From Pedobacter sp. HDW13 (lineage in GTDB: Bacteria; Bacteroidota; Bacteroidia; Sphingobacteriales; Sphingobacteriaceae): a DNA stretch of 64,000 nt. A model generated the notes under the pieces. That model worked only from the letters and a program-made list of their open reading frames with translations, had not been told where the DNA came from and did no database searches. The position numbers and the translations under genes are program-made. This document shows positions 35,283 to 44,703 of this stretch, piece after piece (the first letter of the stretch is position 1; each line of letters starts with the position of its first letter). The DNA lies in assembly GCF_011303555.1 (NCBI RefSeq), contig NZ_CP049868.1, positions 4,030,001 through 4,094,000 of the forward strand, in the 5' to 3' direction.

Positions 35283-38078
35283 TTGGACTTAATCACAATT
35301 TTTAGAAGAACAGCACTAACTGTGCTGGTTTTATTTCTTGGCATAGCAGCTTATGCACAAACAGGCAAAATTTCGGGTGTTGTATCAGATAAAAAAACAG
35401 GCGAAACACTAATTGGTGTAACTGTTAAAATAAAAGGTACTACCAAAGGCGTGTCTACAGATGTAGATGGTAAGTATATCCTTCAGGCCATGGCCAATGG
35501 CAAGTACACCCTTGAGTTCTCTTATGTAGGGTACCAAACTAAAGAAGTATCTGAAGTAGAAGTAAAAGGACCATCAGTTACCAGTTTAAATATTGTGCTA
35601 AGCGAAGCAGGTGGCCAAAACTTACAGGAAGTTGTAGTTAAAGCAAGCTTTAAACAAGAATCGGTTAACTCTTTATATGCACAGCAAAAAAACAGTGCTT
35701 TAATTTCTGATGGTATTTCCAGCGATCAGATTAAAAAATCACCAGATAAAAACACCTCTGACGTTCTAAAAAGGATTAGCGGTGCTACCATACAGGATAA
35801 CAAGTTTGTTGTTGTTCGTGGTTTAAGTGATCGCTACAATACAGCTACTTTAGATGGTTCTACTTTACCAAGTACTGAAGCTAATAGGAAAGCTTTCTCA
35901 TTTGATATTGTTCCTTCTAGCCTGGTTGATAAAATTACCATCAGCAAAACGGCTACTCCTGATTTGCCTGCTGACTTTGCGGGAGGAGCGGTGCAAATTG
36001 CAACTAAAGATATTCCAGAGCAGAATTTCCTTTCAGTTGGTGTTGGTTATGGTTATAACAGCCAGTCAACTTTTAAAGATTTCCTTGGAACCAAGAAAAA
36101 TGCTTTAGCCTATTTAGGTTATGAGGATGGTTCGAAACAACTAGCCGAAAATTTTCCAAGTCGTGCTACAATTGCGAACGGAACTTTCACAGATGCTAAA
36201 AACGTTGCAGCTTTAAAATCCTTCCCGATTGATAATTCAATTAAAACTACCAGCGCTTTACCGACTCAGAATTACCAGTTTAATTTAGGCCGGGTAAAAC
36301 ATTTTGAAAATGGAAACAGCTTTGGCGCAACCGTATCTGCTACTTACAGAAACTCGCAGACCATTAATGAGAATATGGAACGTAATTTTTATATCTATAA
36401 TTATAACGATAACCAATATAAATTCTCGAGTAGTTTAGGTGCTTTAGCAAATTTCGCCTACAGCTTTGGCAAGAACAAAATAAGCTTCAAAAACATCTAT
36501 AACAAAAATTACGATGATACTTATACTGTTCGTACAGGTATTCGTGATGGTAATACCTCTAACCAATTCTTTGCTTATGACATTATGCAGAAATCACTTT
36601 ACAAAGCAACTTTTGAAGGTGATCATCAAATTGGAAAAGGTAATAACAAGTTGAAATGGACTGCATCATACAGTAATATCACCAATAACCAACCTAACCA
36701 GCTGAAGATTAATTATCAAAAAGCTTTAGCTGATCAAAATAATCCTTCAGTTCCTTATCAGGCTAATATTACCTCATTAGGAAAGGAAAATACACGGATG
36801 TTTTCTGATTTAAATGAGAACTTATATGCAGGTGATGTTAATTACAGCACACCATTTAAGTTGTTCGATGCTTCAACCACAATGAAAGTTGGTTTAGGGT
36901 CACAATATCGTGAAAGGACTTTCAATGCCCGCTTTGTTGGCGCACAATTAACAACCAATGATATCGATTTACAAACCAAGATCAGGGCTTTACCTATTAC
37001 GGAAATATATGCACCATCACTAATTGAATCTGGTGTATATAGATTGGCAGAGGTTGGCGGTCCGTTAGATGATTACAATGCCAGTTCATTTACCAACTAT
37101 GGTTATTTGATGCTCGATCAAAAATTTGGTGAAAACTTTAGAGCTGTTTATGGTGCAAGGGTAGAAAATTATAATGTAAAGTTGATGAATACGCTTGGTA
37201 CTTATGTTGATGATACCCAGCTTGACGTACTCCCTTCATTAAACTTAACCTACAGTTTGACTAAAAAGGCTAATTTACGTGCTTCTTATTACCGTACCTT
37301 GGCCAGACCAGAGTTTAGAGAGCTATCATTAAACTCGTATTATGATTATGAACAATTGAGTAATATCATTGGTAATCCGAATTTGAAAAGATCGCTTATT
37401 GATAACTTTGACTTACGTTATGAAATTTATCCTGAAGCAGGTCAGCTTTTCTCAGTGTCGGCTTTTTATAAGCACTTTACAAATGCGATCGAAATCTATC
37501 GTTACGATGTATTATCAACAGTTGATGTGAACTTTTTTAATACTCCGAAAGCTTACGTGTATGGTTTAGAGTTTGAAGGAAGAAAGAATTTAAACTTTAT
37601 CAGTGATGAAGGTTTCTTTAAAAATACCACTGCTTATTTCAATTTATCATTAATTAAATCTAAGGTAACTAACCCAACCGATCAGCAATATATTGACGTA
37701 ACTCGTCCGATGGTAGGCCAGTCGCCTTACCTGATCAATGCTGGTTTACAGCACAGCGCCTTAGATAACAAATTAAACTTCAATATCCTTTACAATAAAA
37801 TCGGCAGAAGAATTGTTCAGGCGGGGGGTATTCGTTTCCCAAGTACATGGGAAAATCCAAGAGATGTGATTGATTTCCAGGCCAGCTACAAAGTAATCAA
37901 ATCAAAAGGTGAGATTAAATTAAATGTTGGTGACATATTAAACCAAAGAAATACAGTTTATTTCGATTATAACGGCGATAAAAAATACAACGGTAGTGTA
38001 GGTAATGGTGGTGATGAAACTTTCAGCTCTTACAAAACGGGTAGAAACATTTCATTATCATTTAATTATACTTTCTAG
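35283..38078 (+). CDS. TonB-dependent receptor, putative Pho regulon
   Basis: A 931-residue outer-membrane transporter. A signal peptide (LTVLVLFLGIAAYAQ) is followed by a carboxypeptidase-like regulatory domain (about 28-115, GVVSDKKTGETLIGVTVK, FSYVGYQTKEV), a plug domain (about 130-240, DVLKRISGATIQDNKFVVVRG, LPADFAGGAVQI) and a 22-strand barrel ending in NISLSFNYTF with the terminal phenylalanine. No ATG fits; a TTG at 35283 is the likely start. The lipoprotein gene 86 bases downstream is the probable partner. The upstream array of 11-bp repeats suggests control by a PhoB-type regulator, so uptake of a phosphorus compound is possible; the substrate itself is unknown. Confidence 0.88.
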   Translation: MDLITIFRRTALTVLVLFLGIAAYAQTGKISGVVSDKKTGETLIGVTVKIKGTTKGVSTDVDGKYILQAMANGKYTLEFSYVGYQTKEVSEVEVKGPSVTSLNIVLSEAGGQNLQEVVVKASFKQESVNSLYAQQKNSALISDGISSDQIKKSPDKNTSDVLKRISGATIQDNKFVVVRGLSDRYNTATLDGSTLPSTEANRKAFSFDIVPSSLVDKITISKTATPDLPADFAGGAVQIATKDIPEQNFLSVGVGYGYNSQSTFKDFLGTKKNALAYLGYEDGSKQLAENFPSRATIANGTFTDAKNVAALKSFPIDNSIKTTSALPTQNYQFNLGRVKHFENGNSFGATVSATYRNSQTINENMERNFYIYNYNDNQYKFSSSLGALANFAYSFGKNKISFKNIYNKNYDDTYTVRTGIRDGNTSNQFFAYDIMQKSLYKATFEGDHQIGKGNNKLKWTASYSNITNNQPNQLKINYQKALADQNNPSVPYQANITSLGKENTRMFSDLNENLYAGDVNYSTPFKLFDASTTMKVGLGSQYRERTFNARFVGAQLTTNDIDLQTKIRALPITEIYAPSLIESGVYRLAEVGGPLDDYNASSFTNYGYLMLDQKFGENFRAVYGARVENYNVKLMNTLGTYVDDTQLDVLPSLNLTYSLTKKANLRASYYRTLARPEFRELSLNSYYDYEQLSNIIGNPNLKRSLIDNFDLRYEIYPEAGQLFSVSAFYKHFTNAIEIYRYDVLSTVDVNFFNTPKAYVYGLEFEGRKNLNFISDEGFFKNTTAYFNLSLIKSKVTNPTDQQYIDVTRPMVGQSPYLINAGLQHSALDNKLNFNILYNKIGRRIVQAGGIRFPSTWENPRDVIDFQASYKVIKSKGEIKLNVGDILNQRNTVYFDYNGDKKYNGSVGNGGDETFSSYKTGRNISLSFNYTF

Positions 38079-38081
38079 TCT

Positions 38082-38137
38082 TTAACAATATGTTAACAGG
38101 ATATTAATCCACAAGAAAAATTAAAAATCTCTATTTG
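38082..38137 (+). promoter_or_regulatory. weaker 11-bp-phased TTAACA array before lipoprotein gene
   Basis: TTAACAA at 38082, TTAACAG at 38093 and TTAATCC at 38104 are 11 bp apart. A possible -7 box TCTATTTG (38130-38137) is 26 bp (15 plus 11) after the last clear unit. The fit is poorer than for the arrays before the two receptor genes, and this gap may only hold part of an operon leader. Confidence 0.45.
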
Positions 38138-38164
38138 TAAATAAAAATATTTAAAAAAGAAAAA

Positions 38165-39613
38165 ATGAAAAACCAATTTTTACTACTTGCTTTGTCAGTA
38201 GTTTTATTTTCAACTTCTTGTAAAAAGAACGTAATTGTTGAAGGTACTTCAACTGAAACTCCGACAAACAATACAAATGTTGTAGAAGTTTCTGGCGAGA
38301 TCTCAGCAAATACAACCTGGTCTGCAAGTAAAATCTATTTATTAAAAGGTTTTGTATTTGTAAGTGGTGGTGCTACTTTAACTATCGAACCAGGTACAAT
38401 CATCAAAGGTGATAAAGCTTCAAAAGGTACATTAATTATTACCCGTGGCGCTAAGATCAATGCAACCGGTACTGTTGATAAACCAATTGTATTTACATCT
38501 GCTTTAAATGCCGGTGCACGTAGTCAGGGAGATTGGGGTGGTGTTATCTTATTAGGTAAAGCGCCTGTTAACCAGGGTACTGACGTTAAAATCGAAGGCG
38601 GTTTAGTTCAACCTAGCGGTAAAGACGAAAAAGCTTATATCTTTTATGGTGGTACAGATGTAGCTGATAATTCAGGTACTATGAAGTACGTACGTATTGA
38701 ATTTGCCGGTATTGCTTATTCAGTTGATAACGAAATTAACGGTTTAACGATGGGCGGTGTTGGTTCGGGAACTACTTTGGATTATATTCAGATTTACCGT
38801 TCTGGTGACGATGCTTTCGAATGGTTTGGTGGTACAGTAAATGCAAAACACTTATTGGCTATAGGTACCTGGGATGATGATTTCGATACAGATTTTGGTT
38901 ATTCAGGTAATATTCAGTTTGCATTAGCACAACGTGTTGCTACTGTTGCCGATCAATCTCAATCAAACGGTTTCGAATCTGATAACAATGCAACAGGTAC
39001 TGATCAAACACCTAAAACTTCTGCTGTTTTCTCAAATGTTACTATTTTAGGTCCGATTAAAGCTTCAGGTGGTTCTTATAACGCAAACTATTACCACGGT
39101 GCTCAAATTCGTCGTAACTCATCAATCAGTATTTTAAACTCTGTAATTTCTGGTTTCCCAATCGGAGTTTATGTTGATGATACTAAAGTTATTACTGCTG
39201 GTTCTACTTCTACCAACTTTACTTCAGGTTCGGCTGTTTTTGCTAATAACCTGGTTTATGGTAGCAAAACTGATATCAGTGTGAGTACAGCTGGTGTTGT
39301 TACTCAGGTTACTGATCTTTTAAAATTAACCAGTACTTTCGATGGCAGCAAATATGCAAGTTCACTATTCGTGAATCCTTATATCTACGGAACAGACTTC
39401 GCCGCAGCTGGTGCAGCTGGAAATGCTGACTTCACTCTAGTTACTGGTTCTGCTGCTGCTACTGGTGCTGCATTTACCAATGCAAAAGTATCGGGTGCAT
39501 TCTTTGATAAAGTAGATTACAAAGGTGCTTTTGGTACAACTAACTGGGCTTCAGGTTGGGCACAGGTTGATGCTCAAACTTTAGCTTATACTACTCCAGG
39601 TGCTGTTAAATAA
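38165..39613 (+). CDS. surface lipoprotein with beta-helix repeats
   Basis: A 482-residue lipoprotein; the signal peptide ends LFSTSCKKN with the lipid-bearing cysteine near residue 19. After a threonine-rich linker, the body is rich in Gly, Thr and Val with turns such as GGATLTIEPGTIIKGDKASKG, GDWGGVILLGKAPVNQG and YVRIEFAGIAYS, a parallel beta-helix-like pattern common in Bacteroidota surface proteins often mislabelled as transporters. It lies directly after a TonB-dependent receptor gene, so the pair probably acts together at the cell surface, with the lipoprotein binding a ligand. A clear terminator follows. The ligand is unknown. Confidence 0.8.
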   Translation: MKNQFLLLALSVVLFSTSCKKNVIVEGTSTETPTNNTNVVEVSGEISANTTWSASKIYLLKGFVFVSGGATLTIEPGTIIKGDKASKGTLIITRGAKINATGTVDKPIVFTSALNAGARSQGDWGGVILLGKAPVNQGTDVKIEGGLVQPSGKDEKAYIFYGGTDVADNSGTMKYVRIEFAGIAYSVDNEINGLTMGGVGSGTTLDYIQIYRSGDDAFEWFGGTVNAKHLLAIGTWDDDFDTDFGYSGNIQFALAQRVATVADQSQSNGFESDNNATGTDQTPKTSAVFSNVTILGPIKASGGSYNANYYHGAQIRRNSSISILNSVISGFPIGVYVDDTKVITAGSTSTNFTSGSAVFANNLVYGSKTDISVSTAGVVTQVTDLLKLTSTFDGSKYASSLFVNPYIYGTDFAAAGAAGNADFTLVTGSAAATGAAFTNAKVSGAFFDKVDYKGAFGTTNWASGWAQVDAQTLAYTTPGAVK

Positions 39614-39632
39614 TCTGAGTTAAACTAATATT

Positions 39633-39663
39633 AAAAAAGGCCGGAATCGCTTCCGGCCTTTTT
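39633..39663 (+). terminator. terminator of the receptor-lipoprotein operon
   Basis: AAGGCCGGAA pairs with TTCCGGCCTT around a 4-base loop, with A and T runs on the two sides, 20 bases after the lipoprotein stop. Confidence 0.9.
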
Positions 39664-39789
39664 CTTTTTAATTATTTGCGAAACCTTTGTTAACTCACAC
39701 AAAGGTATTTCCAACGAGAAGCAGGGGCTTAATATTATTTACATCTGGCGCACCAGCAGCTGAAAACGGATAATTATATCCTCCGAGCC

Positions 39790-39860
39790 TATAATTATAG
39801 GTTTTTGTTTAATCAATATATGCTTTGATCTTATAATTATAGGTTTTGTTTAATCGATAT
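39790..39860. repeat. two direct repeats of about 30 bp
   Basis: The segment beginning TATAATTATAGGTTTTTG (39790-39819) is repeated with one T less and one base change at 39832-39860. The period is 42 bases. Each copy starts with the palindrome TATAATTATA, and a related ATAATTATAT lies near 39770. No gene is nearby on the plus strand. It could be an operator pair or a small repeat. Confidence 0.65.
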
Positions 39861-39934
39861 TCTTTTTAATGATTTTGAGTTAATTTGTACAAAAATTATT
39901 GGCTGTAATTGAAAATCACAGCCAATATACTTTC

Positions 39935-40412
39935 TTAAATATTGGATTCGGTATTCCTTCTGTTTCTAGGGAATTGCTGCTTCAAATCTTCATAAACGTC
40001 TTGAGTGCCTGCAATATTCGATCGGTGCGCGCCCTTTACGGCATTATAAAAAACAGGAGCCGCTTCATAAGATTCACCACCGGCAACCATCATGCAGTCT
40101 TCTACCGATCGTAAAAACTTATTCGCTTCGAGGTAAATCTCATATAGATCGGCTGCAAATTTGTAATCTTTTTGTATTTCGGCCACATCTAAAAAGGAGG
40201 GGCAGCTCTGGCGATTGCTTAGTGCGCGAAATAGCCCTGCCTACGAAAGCCAGCGTTTTATCGCCCATTTTTAACATGTTCTGGCGCTCATCTGCAGTAA
40301 GGTTAAAAATAAGCATATCTTTAAAGGCTGCTTTTGCTTCCTGTAATTGTGCAGTTACCCTTGCCATTTGTTCGGTAGTAATTTCTGCCGAGATTTTGTT
40401 GTTTAAACTCAT
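39935..40412 (-). pseudogene. unknown conserved-type protein, one frameshift
   Basis: Two minus-strand frames together give one protein of about 158 residues. The first (MSLNNKISAEITTEQMARV ... MGDKTLAFVGRAIS) ends out of frame at about 40224-40228, and the second continues ALSNRQSCPSFLDVAEIQKDYKF to the stop at 39935. The break lies in a GCGCG stretch and needs one base less or two more. The protein is helical, with no signal peptide; I do not recognise the family. As written, either a 90-residue truncated product or nothing useful is made. A hairpin terminator lies just beyond the stop. Confidence 0.65.
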
Positions 40413-40931
40413 GATAGTATGTTATTTAAGTAAAAAAATAATTCAATCTGTAGGCAATTTGAAAACGCTGGCATAAAAAGGTTGGTGTAACAGAAATAGC
40501 TACAGCCTTGATTTGTCCGATCAAATTGCGCATTGCCAATAAAATAAAATGGGATGAGTTTACTGCCTTATAAAGGATAAGTTAAATTTACCCGGCAGAT
40601 TTTGTATGTGTTAACGATTAATTTTGTTCGTTAATAGACCTAATGTATTTGTTTTTTAGTTTGAAATAAATTCAAATTTAATTTTAATAAGATGTACCAT
40701 AACGTTTGGGTTTTCATGAAACGATCTTCACCAAACCTTCATCTTTTCAAACTAGCTTTATTGCTCAATTAAGCCACATTCGAGGCCATCCATAATGGGT
40801 GTTAAAATGGTATTTCTCTAATATTTTTATATTGTTTATTTTTTGTTAACAAACGGTAATTATTTAATTATTGTTTAACATTTAATTAACATTATGACTG
40901 TTGTTTTGTAGCAAAATAAAAACAACAGAAA
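40413..40931. other. 519-base region before the Oar-like receptor
   Basis: No gene is seen. AACGATTAAT and TTCGTTAATA near 40613-40643 form a loose inverted repeat. The last 70 bases carry the 11-bp-phased array and promoter of the receptor gene. The rest is AT-rich sequence without visible repeats. Confidence 0.45.
40864..40908 (+). promoter_or_regulatory. 11-bp-phased TTAACAT array and promoter of the Oar-like receptor
   Basis: Units TTAATTA (40864), TTAACAT (40875) and TTAACAT (40886) are 11 bp apart. TTGTTTTG at 40901-40908 fits the -7 box except for one base and lies 15 bp after the start of the last unit, exactly as in the array at 35183-35260. Confidence 0.68.
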
Positions 40932-43900
40932 ATGAAATTACGCATACTAACCTTATTTAGTATTGTATTGTTGCTGTTTGCCACGGCGCAGGCACAGGTA
41001 ACAACAGCCAGTATAAATGGAAAGATAAAAGATGAGAAAGGGATTATTCCCGGGGCTACCATTGCAATGGTACATATTCCTACCGGCACAATCTCTAAAG
41101 GTTCTTCAAATGAAACCGGCTTTTACCGCATTGGTAATTTAAATCCGGGTGGGCCTTACAAAATTACTGTAACCTATGTAGGTTACAGTCCGGTAGTTAA
41201 AGAAAATATCTATTTAACCTTAGGTGCCGATCAAAAATTAGATATCGATATTCAGGAGCAGGGCAGCCAGCTTGCAGAAGTAAACGTACGTGGCCAAAGA
41301 GGGCCAACTAAGGCCGGTGCCGGTACCAGCATAGGCGAAGGGCAAATTAAAACCTTGCCTACTATGAACCGCAGTTTGCAGGATGTTACCCGTGTAACCC
41401 CGCAAGGTAGCAAAGACAATACCTTTGGTGGTACCAATTTCAGGTACAATAACGTAACCATTGATGGGGCAATTAATAACGATGCTATTGGTTTTAGCCC
41501 TTCATTAGGGGGGCAAAGTGGTAGTTCAGGTATGCCCGGGAGTAGTACGCGTACCAATCCGGTATCTTTAGATGCAATACAGGATGTTACCGTACTTTTA
41601 TCGCCTTACGATGTAAAAGTGGGTAACTTTTTGGGCGGAAGTATTAATGCTGTAACCCGTGGCGGTACAAACGATGTAACAGGATCGGTTTATGGATATG
41701 GCCGTAATGCAGCTTTGATTGGCAGAAATAAAATTGGCGATAATTCAAAAGAACCTTCAGCCTTTCACGATTATCAAACCGGTTTCCGTGTAGGCTTTCC
41801 GATTATAAAAGATAAATTGTTTTTCTTTACTAATGAGGAAATTACCCGTCGCCAGGACCCGGTAATTTTGGGTGCAGGTTCATCAGATATGAAACTGCTT
41901 ACTGCTACAGAAGCACAACAGATAGCTGACCGCATGAACACTGCATACGGGGTTGATGCCGGTGCATTTGGTAATTACAATATCTACTCGCAATCAAACA
42001 AATTCTTTAACCGTTTAGATTGGAATATTAATGAAAATAACCAGTTAACAATAAGGAATAACACAATTGTTTCTAAAGCAACAAATTTAGAAAGAGATCA
42101 GTCTAACTTCCGTTTTGGTGGCATTGATTTCAGACAGAACAATAATCAAACATCAACAGTGGCCGATTTAAAAACACGTTTCGGTAATTCAGCTACCAAT
42201 AACCTGATCATTGGATATTCTACTGTTCATGATTTCCGCGATCCGCTTTCTAATCCGGCTTTACCGCAGATTGAGATTGCAGCTAATGGAGGTACCTTGT
42301 TTTTGGGTACCGATCGTGAAGCCAGTATTTTCAATATGAAGCAGAATACCTTTGAATTTACAGATAATTACACCTACAGCAAAGGTATCCACACTTTTAC
42401 TTTTGGTACACACAACGAATTTTACAACATTAATTATGGTTTTGTAAACTCATGGAATGGCCGCGTGGCCTACAGCAGCATCAACGATTTTTTAAACAAC
42501 CAGCCAAACAGGGTACGTACAAACTATAATTATGATGATAATAGCCGCGATAATATTATTGCAAACCCAACAGCACAGTTTAATGTAAATATGTATAGTG
42601 TTTATGGTCAGGATGAAATTAGACTGGGCGACCGTTTAAAGCTAACACCGGGATTGCGTTTTGATATGGCCAATTTGCCTGATATGCCAACCTTAAGCAG
42701 CAAAACTGCAAATTCTCCGGTTGATGTAAATTACGGTACAACCTACACTTATACGCAGCCATCGGCAATTACAAATAAATTCCTGAATAAAATTCAGATC
42801 TCGCCACGCTTAGGTTTTAATTTTGATGCCCTGGGTAACCAGAGTTTAATTATACGTGGCGGAACCGGTTTGTTTACCAGCCGTATTCCTTTCGCCTGGA
42901 TTGGTTATGCTTACTATAACAATGGCGTTAACTATGGTGCATTTGATAAGTCGTATGTTTATGCCAATGCTGACCCAACTAAAATTGTAACTCCGGTAGC
43001 TGGTTCAGATCCGGTTAGAGATGCTTTAACGGGTAATGGCGAAGCAGGTTATGTAACTAAACAAGGCATCAATGTTAAAGATGCAAGCGGTGCTACACAG
43101 GTAGATTTAGTTGATAATAACTTTAAAATGCCAAAAGCATGGAGAAGTAATTTGGCTTTTGATTATAAAACAGACGATCAGTGGAAGTTTACGGTAGAAG
43201 GTATTTTTAGCCAGGTAATTAAGGATGTGCAGTTTCAGCAAATCAACTATGTAGATAATCCTAAATACATGGTTTACGATACGCAAAAGCAGCAGCCTAT
43301 TTATTCGGGTACAAAAATTAACCCATTACACACCAATGCTTATTTGCTATCGAACACCGACAGAGGATATAAATATAGCTTAACTGCACAGGTCAGCAAG
43401 TCACTCCCGATAGGTTTGGATATGATGGTGGCCTATACTTACGGTAGATCGAAAGATATTGCAAACGGTATCCGTAACTCTATGGAATCGAACTGGCAGT
43501 TAAATCAGGCATTGAGCCCAAACAATCCGGGGCTGGCCTATTCTAACTTCGATGTCCGCAACAGAATCATTTCAACCGTCAATTATAGATTAGATTGGGC
43601 AAAAAATGGTAAGTATGTTTCTAACTTCTCATTATTCTTTAGCGGCCAGTCGGGCGCTCCGTACTCATTAGGCTTGGTAAATACCCGGATTAACGGAACG
43701 GGCCAAACAGTGAGTTTATTGTATATTCCAGCGAGTGGTGAAACTACAAAGTTCTTCGCCAATACTCCGGATGGAATTGCCCAGGCAGTAGCATTTGATG
43801 CCTACATTAATGGAGATAAATATTTAAGCACCCGACGTGGTGATTTTACTGAACGTAATGGTGCCCGTACACCGTGGAACGTGCAAGCCGATTTCCGCTT

Positions 43901-44183
43901 TGCTCAGGATATCCAGGTGGCGAAAGGCAAACATCCGCATGTGTTAACTTTAACTTACGACATTATTAACCTAACCAATTTGGTTAATAAAGACTGGGGT
44001 ATTCAGTATTTCTCGCCTAATACCTATAACTCAATGGCCAGTGTAGGTATTAAGGTAGCTACTGCCGGAACACCAACTGCATATCCGGTTTACACCTTTG
44101 CACAGAAAGATGTAACCTCTTATTCAAAAGATTTCTTTGCATCGCGTTATCAGATGCAGCTGGGATTAAGATATAGCTTTTAA
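40932..44183 (+). CDS. Oar-like TonB-dependent receptor
   Basis: A 1083-residue outer-membrane protein. It has a signal peptide (IVLLLFATAQAQ), a carboxypeptidase-like regulatory domain (about 25-115: SINGKIKDEKGIIPGATIAM, VTYVGYSPVV), a plug region with IKTLPTMNRSLQDVTRVTPQ and DVTVLLSPYDVKVGNFLGG, and a long barrel ending MQLGLRYSF with terminal phenylalanine. This layout is that of the Oar (OmpA-related) group of TonB-dependent receptors. The ligand is unknown. It is a single-gene unit: array-type promoter upstream and bidirectional terminator downstream. The promoter suggests the same regulator as for the receptor at 35283. Confidence 0.88.
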   Translation: MKLRILTLFSIVLLLFATAQAQVTTASINGKIKDEKGIIPGATIAMVHIPTGTISKGSSNETGFYRIGNLNPGGPYKITVTYVGYSPVVKENIYLTLGADQKLDIDIQEQGSQLAEVNVRGQRGPTKAGAGTSIGEGQIKTLPTMNRSLQDVTRVTPQGSKDNTFGGTNFRYNNVTIDGAINNDAIGFSPSLGGQSGSSGMPGSSTRTNPVSLDAIQDVTVLLSPYDVKVGNFLGGSINAVTRGGTNDVTGSVYGYGRNAALIGRNKIGDNSKEPSAFHDYQTGFRVGFPIIKDKLFFFTNEEITRRQDPVILGAGSSDMKLLTATEAQQIADRMNTAYGVDAGAFGNYNIYSQSNKFFNRLDWNINENNQLTIRNNTIVSKATNLERDQSNFRFGGIDFRQNNNQTSTVADLKTRFGNSATNNLIIGYSTVHDFRDPLSNPALPQIEIAANGGTLFLGTDREASIFNMKQNTFEFTDNYTYSKGIHTFTFGTHNEFYNINYGFVNSWNGRVAYSSINDFLNNQPNRVRTNYNYDDNSRDNIIANPTAQFNVNMYSVYGQDEIRLGDRLKLTPGLRFDMANLPDMPTLSSKTANSPVDVNYGTTYTYTQPSAITNKFLNKIQISPRLGFNFDALGNQSLIIRGGTGLFTSRIPFAWIGYAYYNNGVNYGAFDKSYVYANADPTKIVTPVAGSDPVRDALTGNGEAGYVTKQGINVKDASGATQVDLVDNNFKMPKAWRSNLAFDYKTDDQWKFTVEGIFSQVIKDVQFQQINYVDNPKYMVYDTQKQQPIYSGTKINPLHTNAYLLSNTDRGYKYSLTAQVSKSLPIGLDMMVAYTYGRSKDIANGIRNSMESNWQLNQALSPNNPGLAYSNFDVRNRIISTVNYRLDWAKNGKYVSNFSLFFSGQSGAPYSLGLVNTRINGTGQTVSLLYIPASGETTKFFANTPDGIAQAVAFDAYINGDKYLSTRRGDFTERNGARTPWNVQADFRFAQDIQVAKGKHPHVLTLTYDIINLTNLVNKDWGIQYFSPNTYNSMASVGIKVATAGTPTAYPVYTFAQKDVTSYSKDFFASRYQMQLGLRYSF

Positions 44184-44200
44184 GCTTGTAGTCAGTTAAT

Positions 44201-44236
44201 AAAAAGGCTCTGTTGGTTAACCAACAGAGCCTTTTG
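44201..44236. terminator. bidirectional terminator
   Basis: AAAAGGCTCTGTTGG (44202-44216) pairs perfectly with CCAACAGAGCCTTTT (44221-44235) around TTAA. A runs and T runs on both sides serve the receptor gene on the plus strand and the lysine-rich gene on the minus strand. Confidence 0.9.
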
Positions 44237-44239
44237 TTT

Positions 44240-44554
44240 TTATTTTGATTCAGCTTCTTCTTTTGCTGGAGCTTTTACCTTTTTTGCAGCAACAGCTTTA
44301 ACTGGTTTATCTTTAACAGGAACAATCACGTCCTTTTCTTCTTTGATAAATGGGGTTATTGAATCGTTTGTTGCAGAAATAGAAACTTTTTTAGCTAATT
44401 GCTTTGCAAACTTCTCGATAATTTTTTCTGTTTTCTTTGCTTTTCCGTATTGATTAACAAGTTCGTTAAATGCAAGGGCTAATTTCGATTCTAATTCTTT
44501 ACGTATTTTTTTGCTTGTCGAATGGCTTTTCGACCTGGATTTGTTCTTTTTCAT
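44240..44554 (-). CDS. lysine-rich small protein
   Basis: A 104-residue, very basic protein. The N-terminus is rich in Lys, Ser and Arg (MKKNKSRSKSHSTSKKIRKE), the middle is helical (KLALAFNELVNQYGKAKK, KIIEKFAKQLAKKVSIS), and the tail is a Lys/Ala/Val/Pro-rich repeat (KDKPVKAVAAKKVKAPAKEE) like the C-terminal tails of histone H1-like bacterial proteins. Binding to DNA or RNA is therefore possible, but no DNA-binding family is recognised. It ends at a bidirectional terminator shared with the Oar-like receptor gene. Confidence 0.7.
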   Translation of the reverse strand: MKKNKSRSKSHSTSKKIRKELESKLALAFNELVNQYGKAKKTEKIIEKFAKQLAKKVSISATNDSITPFIKEEKDVIVPVKDKPVKAVAAKKVKAPAKEEAESK

Positions 44555-44703
44555 TTAACTACTTGTAGGTTTTTCCAAAGGTAAAAAAACATAAAGTTAA
44601 ATTAATATTATGATTATGTTAACACTTTGGCGTGTGGTTAACATCTAAAATATTTCGGCTAACTTAGTATAGATCAGGTCTGTTAAATCTTAATCCGTCG
44701 AAT

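Larger units (their letters stand above)
39614..39934. other. intergenic region 39614-39934
   Basis: These 321 bases contain the lipoprotein terminator, the 30-bp direct repeats and a hairpin GGCTGTAATT/GATTTTCAA-type stem at 39900-39923. On the minus strand that hairpin is followed by AATAATTTTTG and so is a likely terminator for the broken minus-strand gene. No coding sequence is seen. Confidence 0.55.

Noticed and set aside
39899..40114. Plus-strand open frame over the broken minus-strand gene
   Set aside because: It has no family resemblance, while the two minus-strand frames join into one sensible protein with start, stop and terminator.
44597..44665. TTAAC words upstream of the 50-residue membrane protein as a Pho-type array
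   Set aside because: The clear units at 44619, 44638 and 44659 are 19 and 21 bp apart, and no TAnnTTTG box lies 15 bp downstream.
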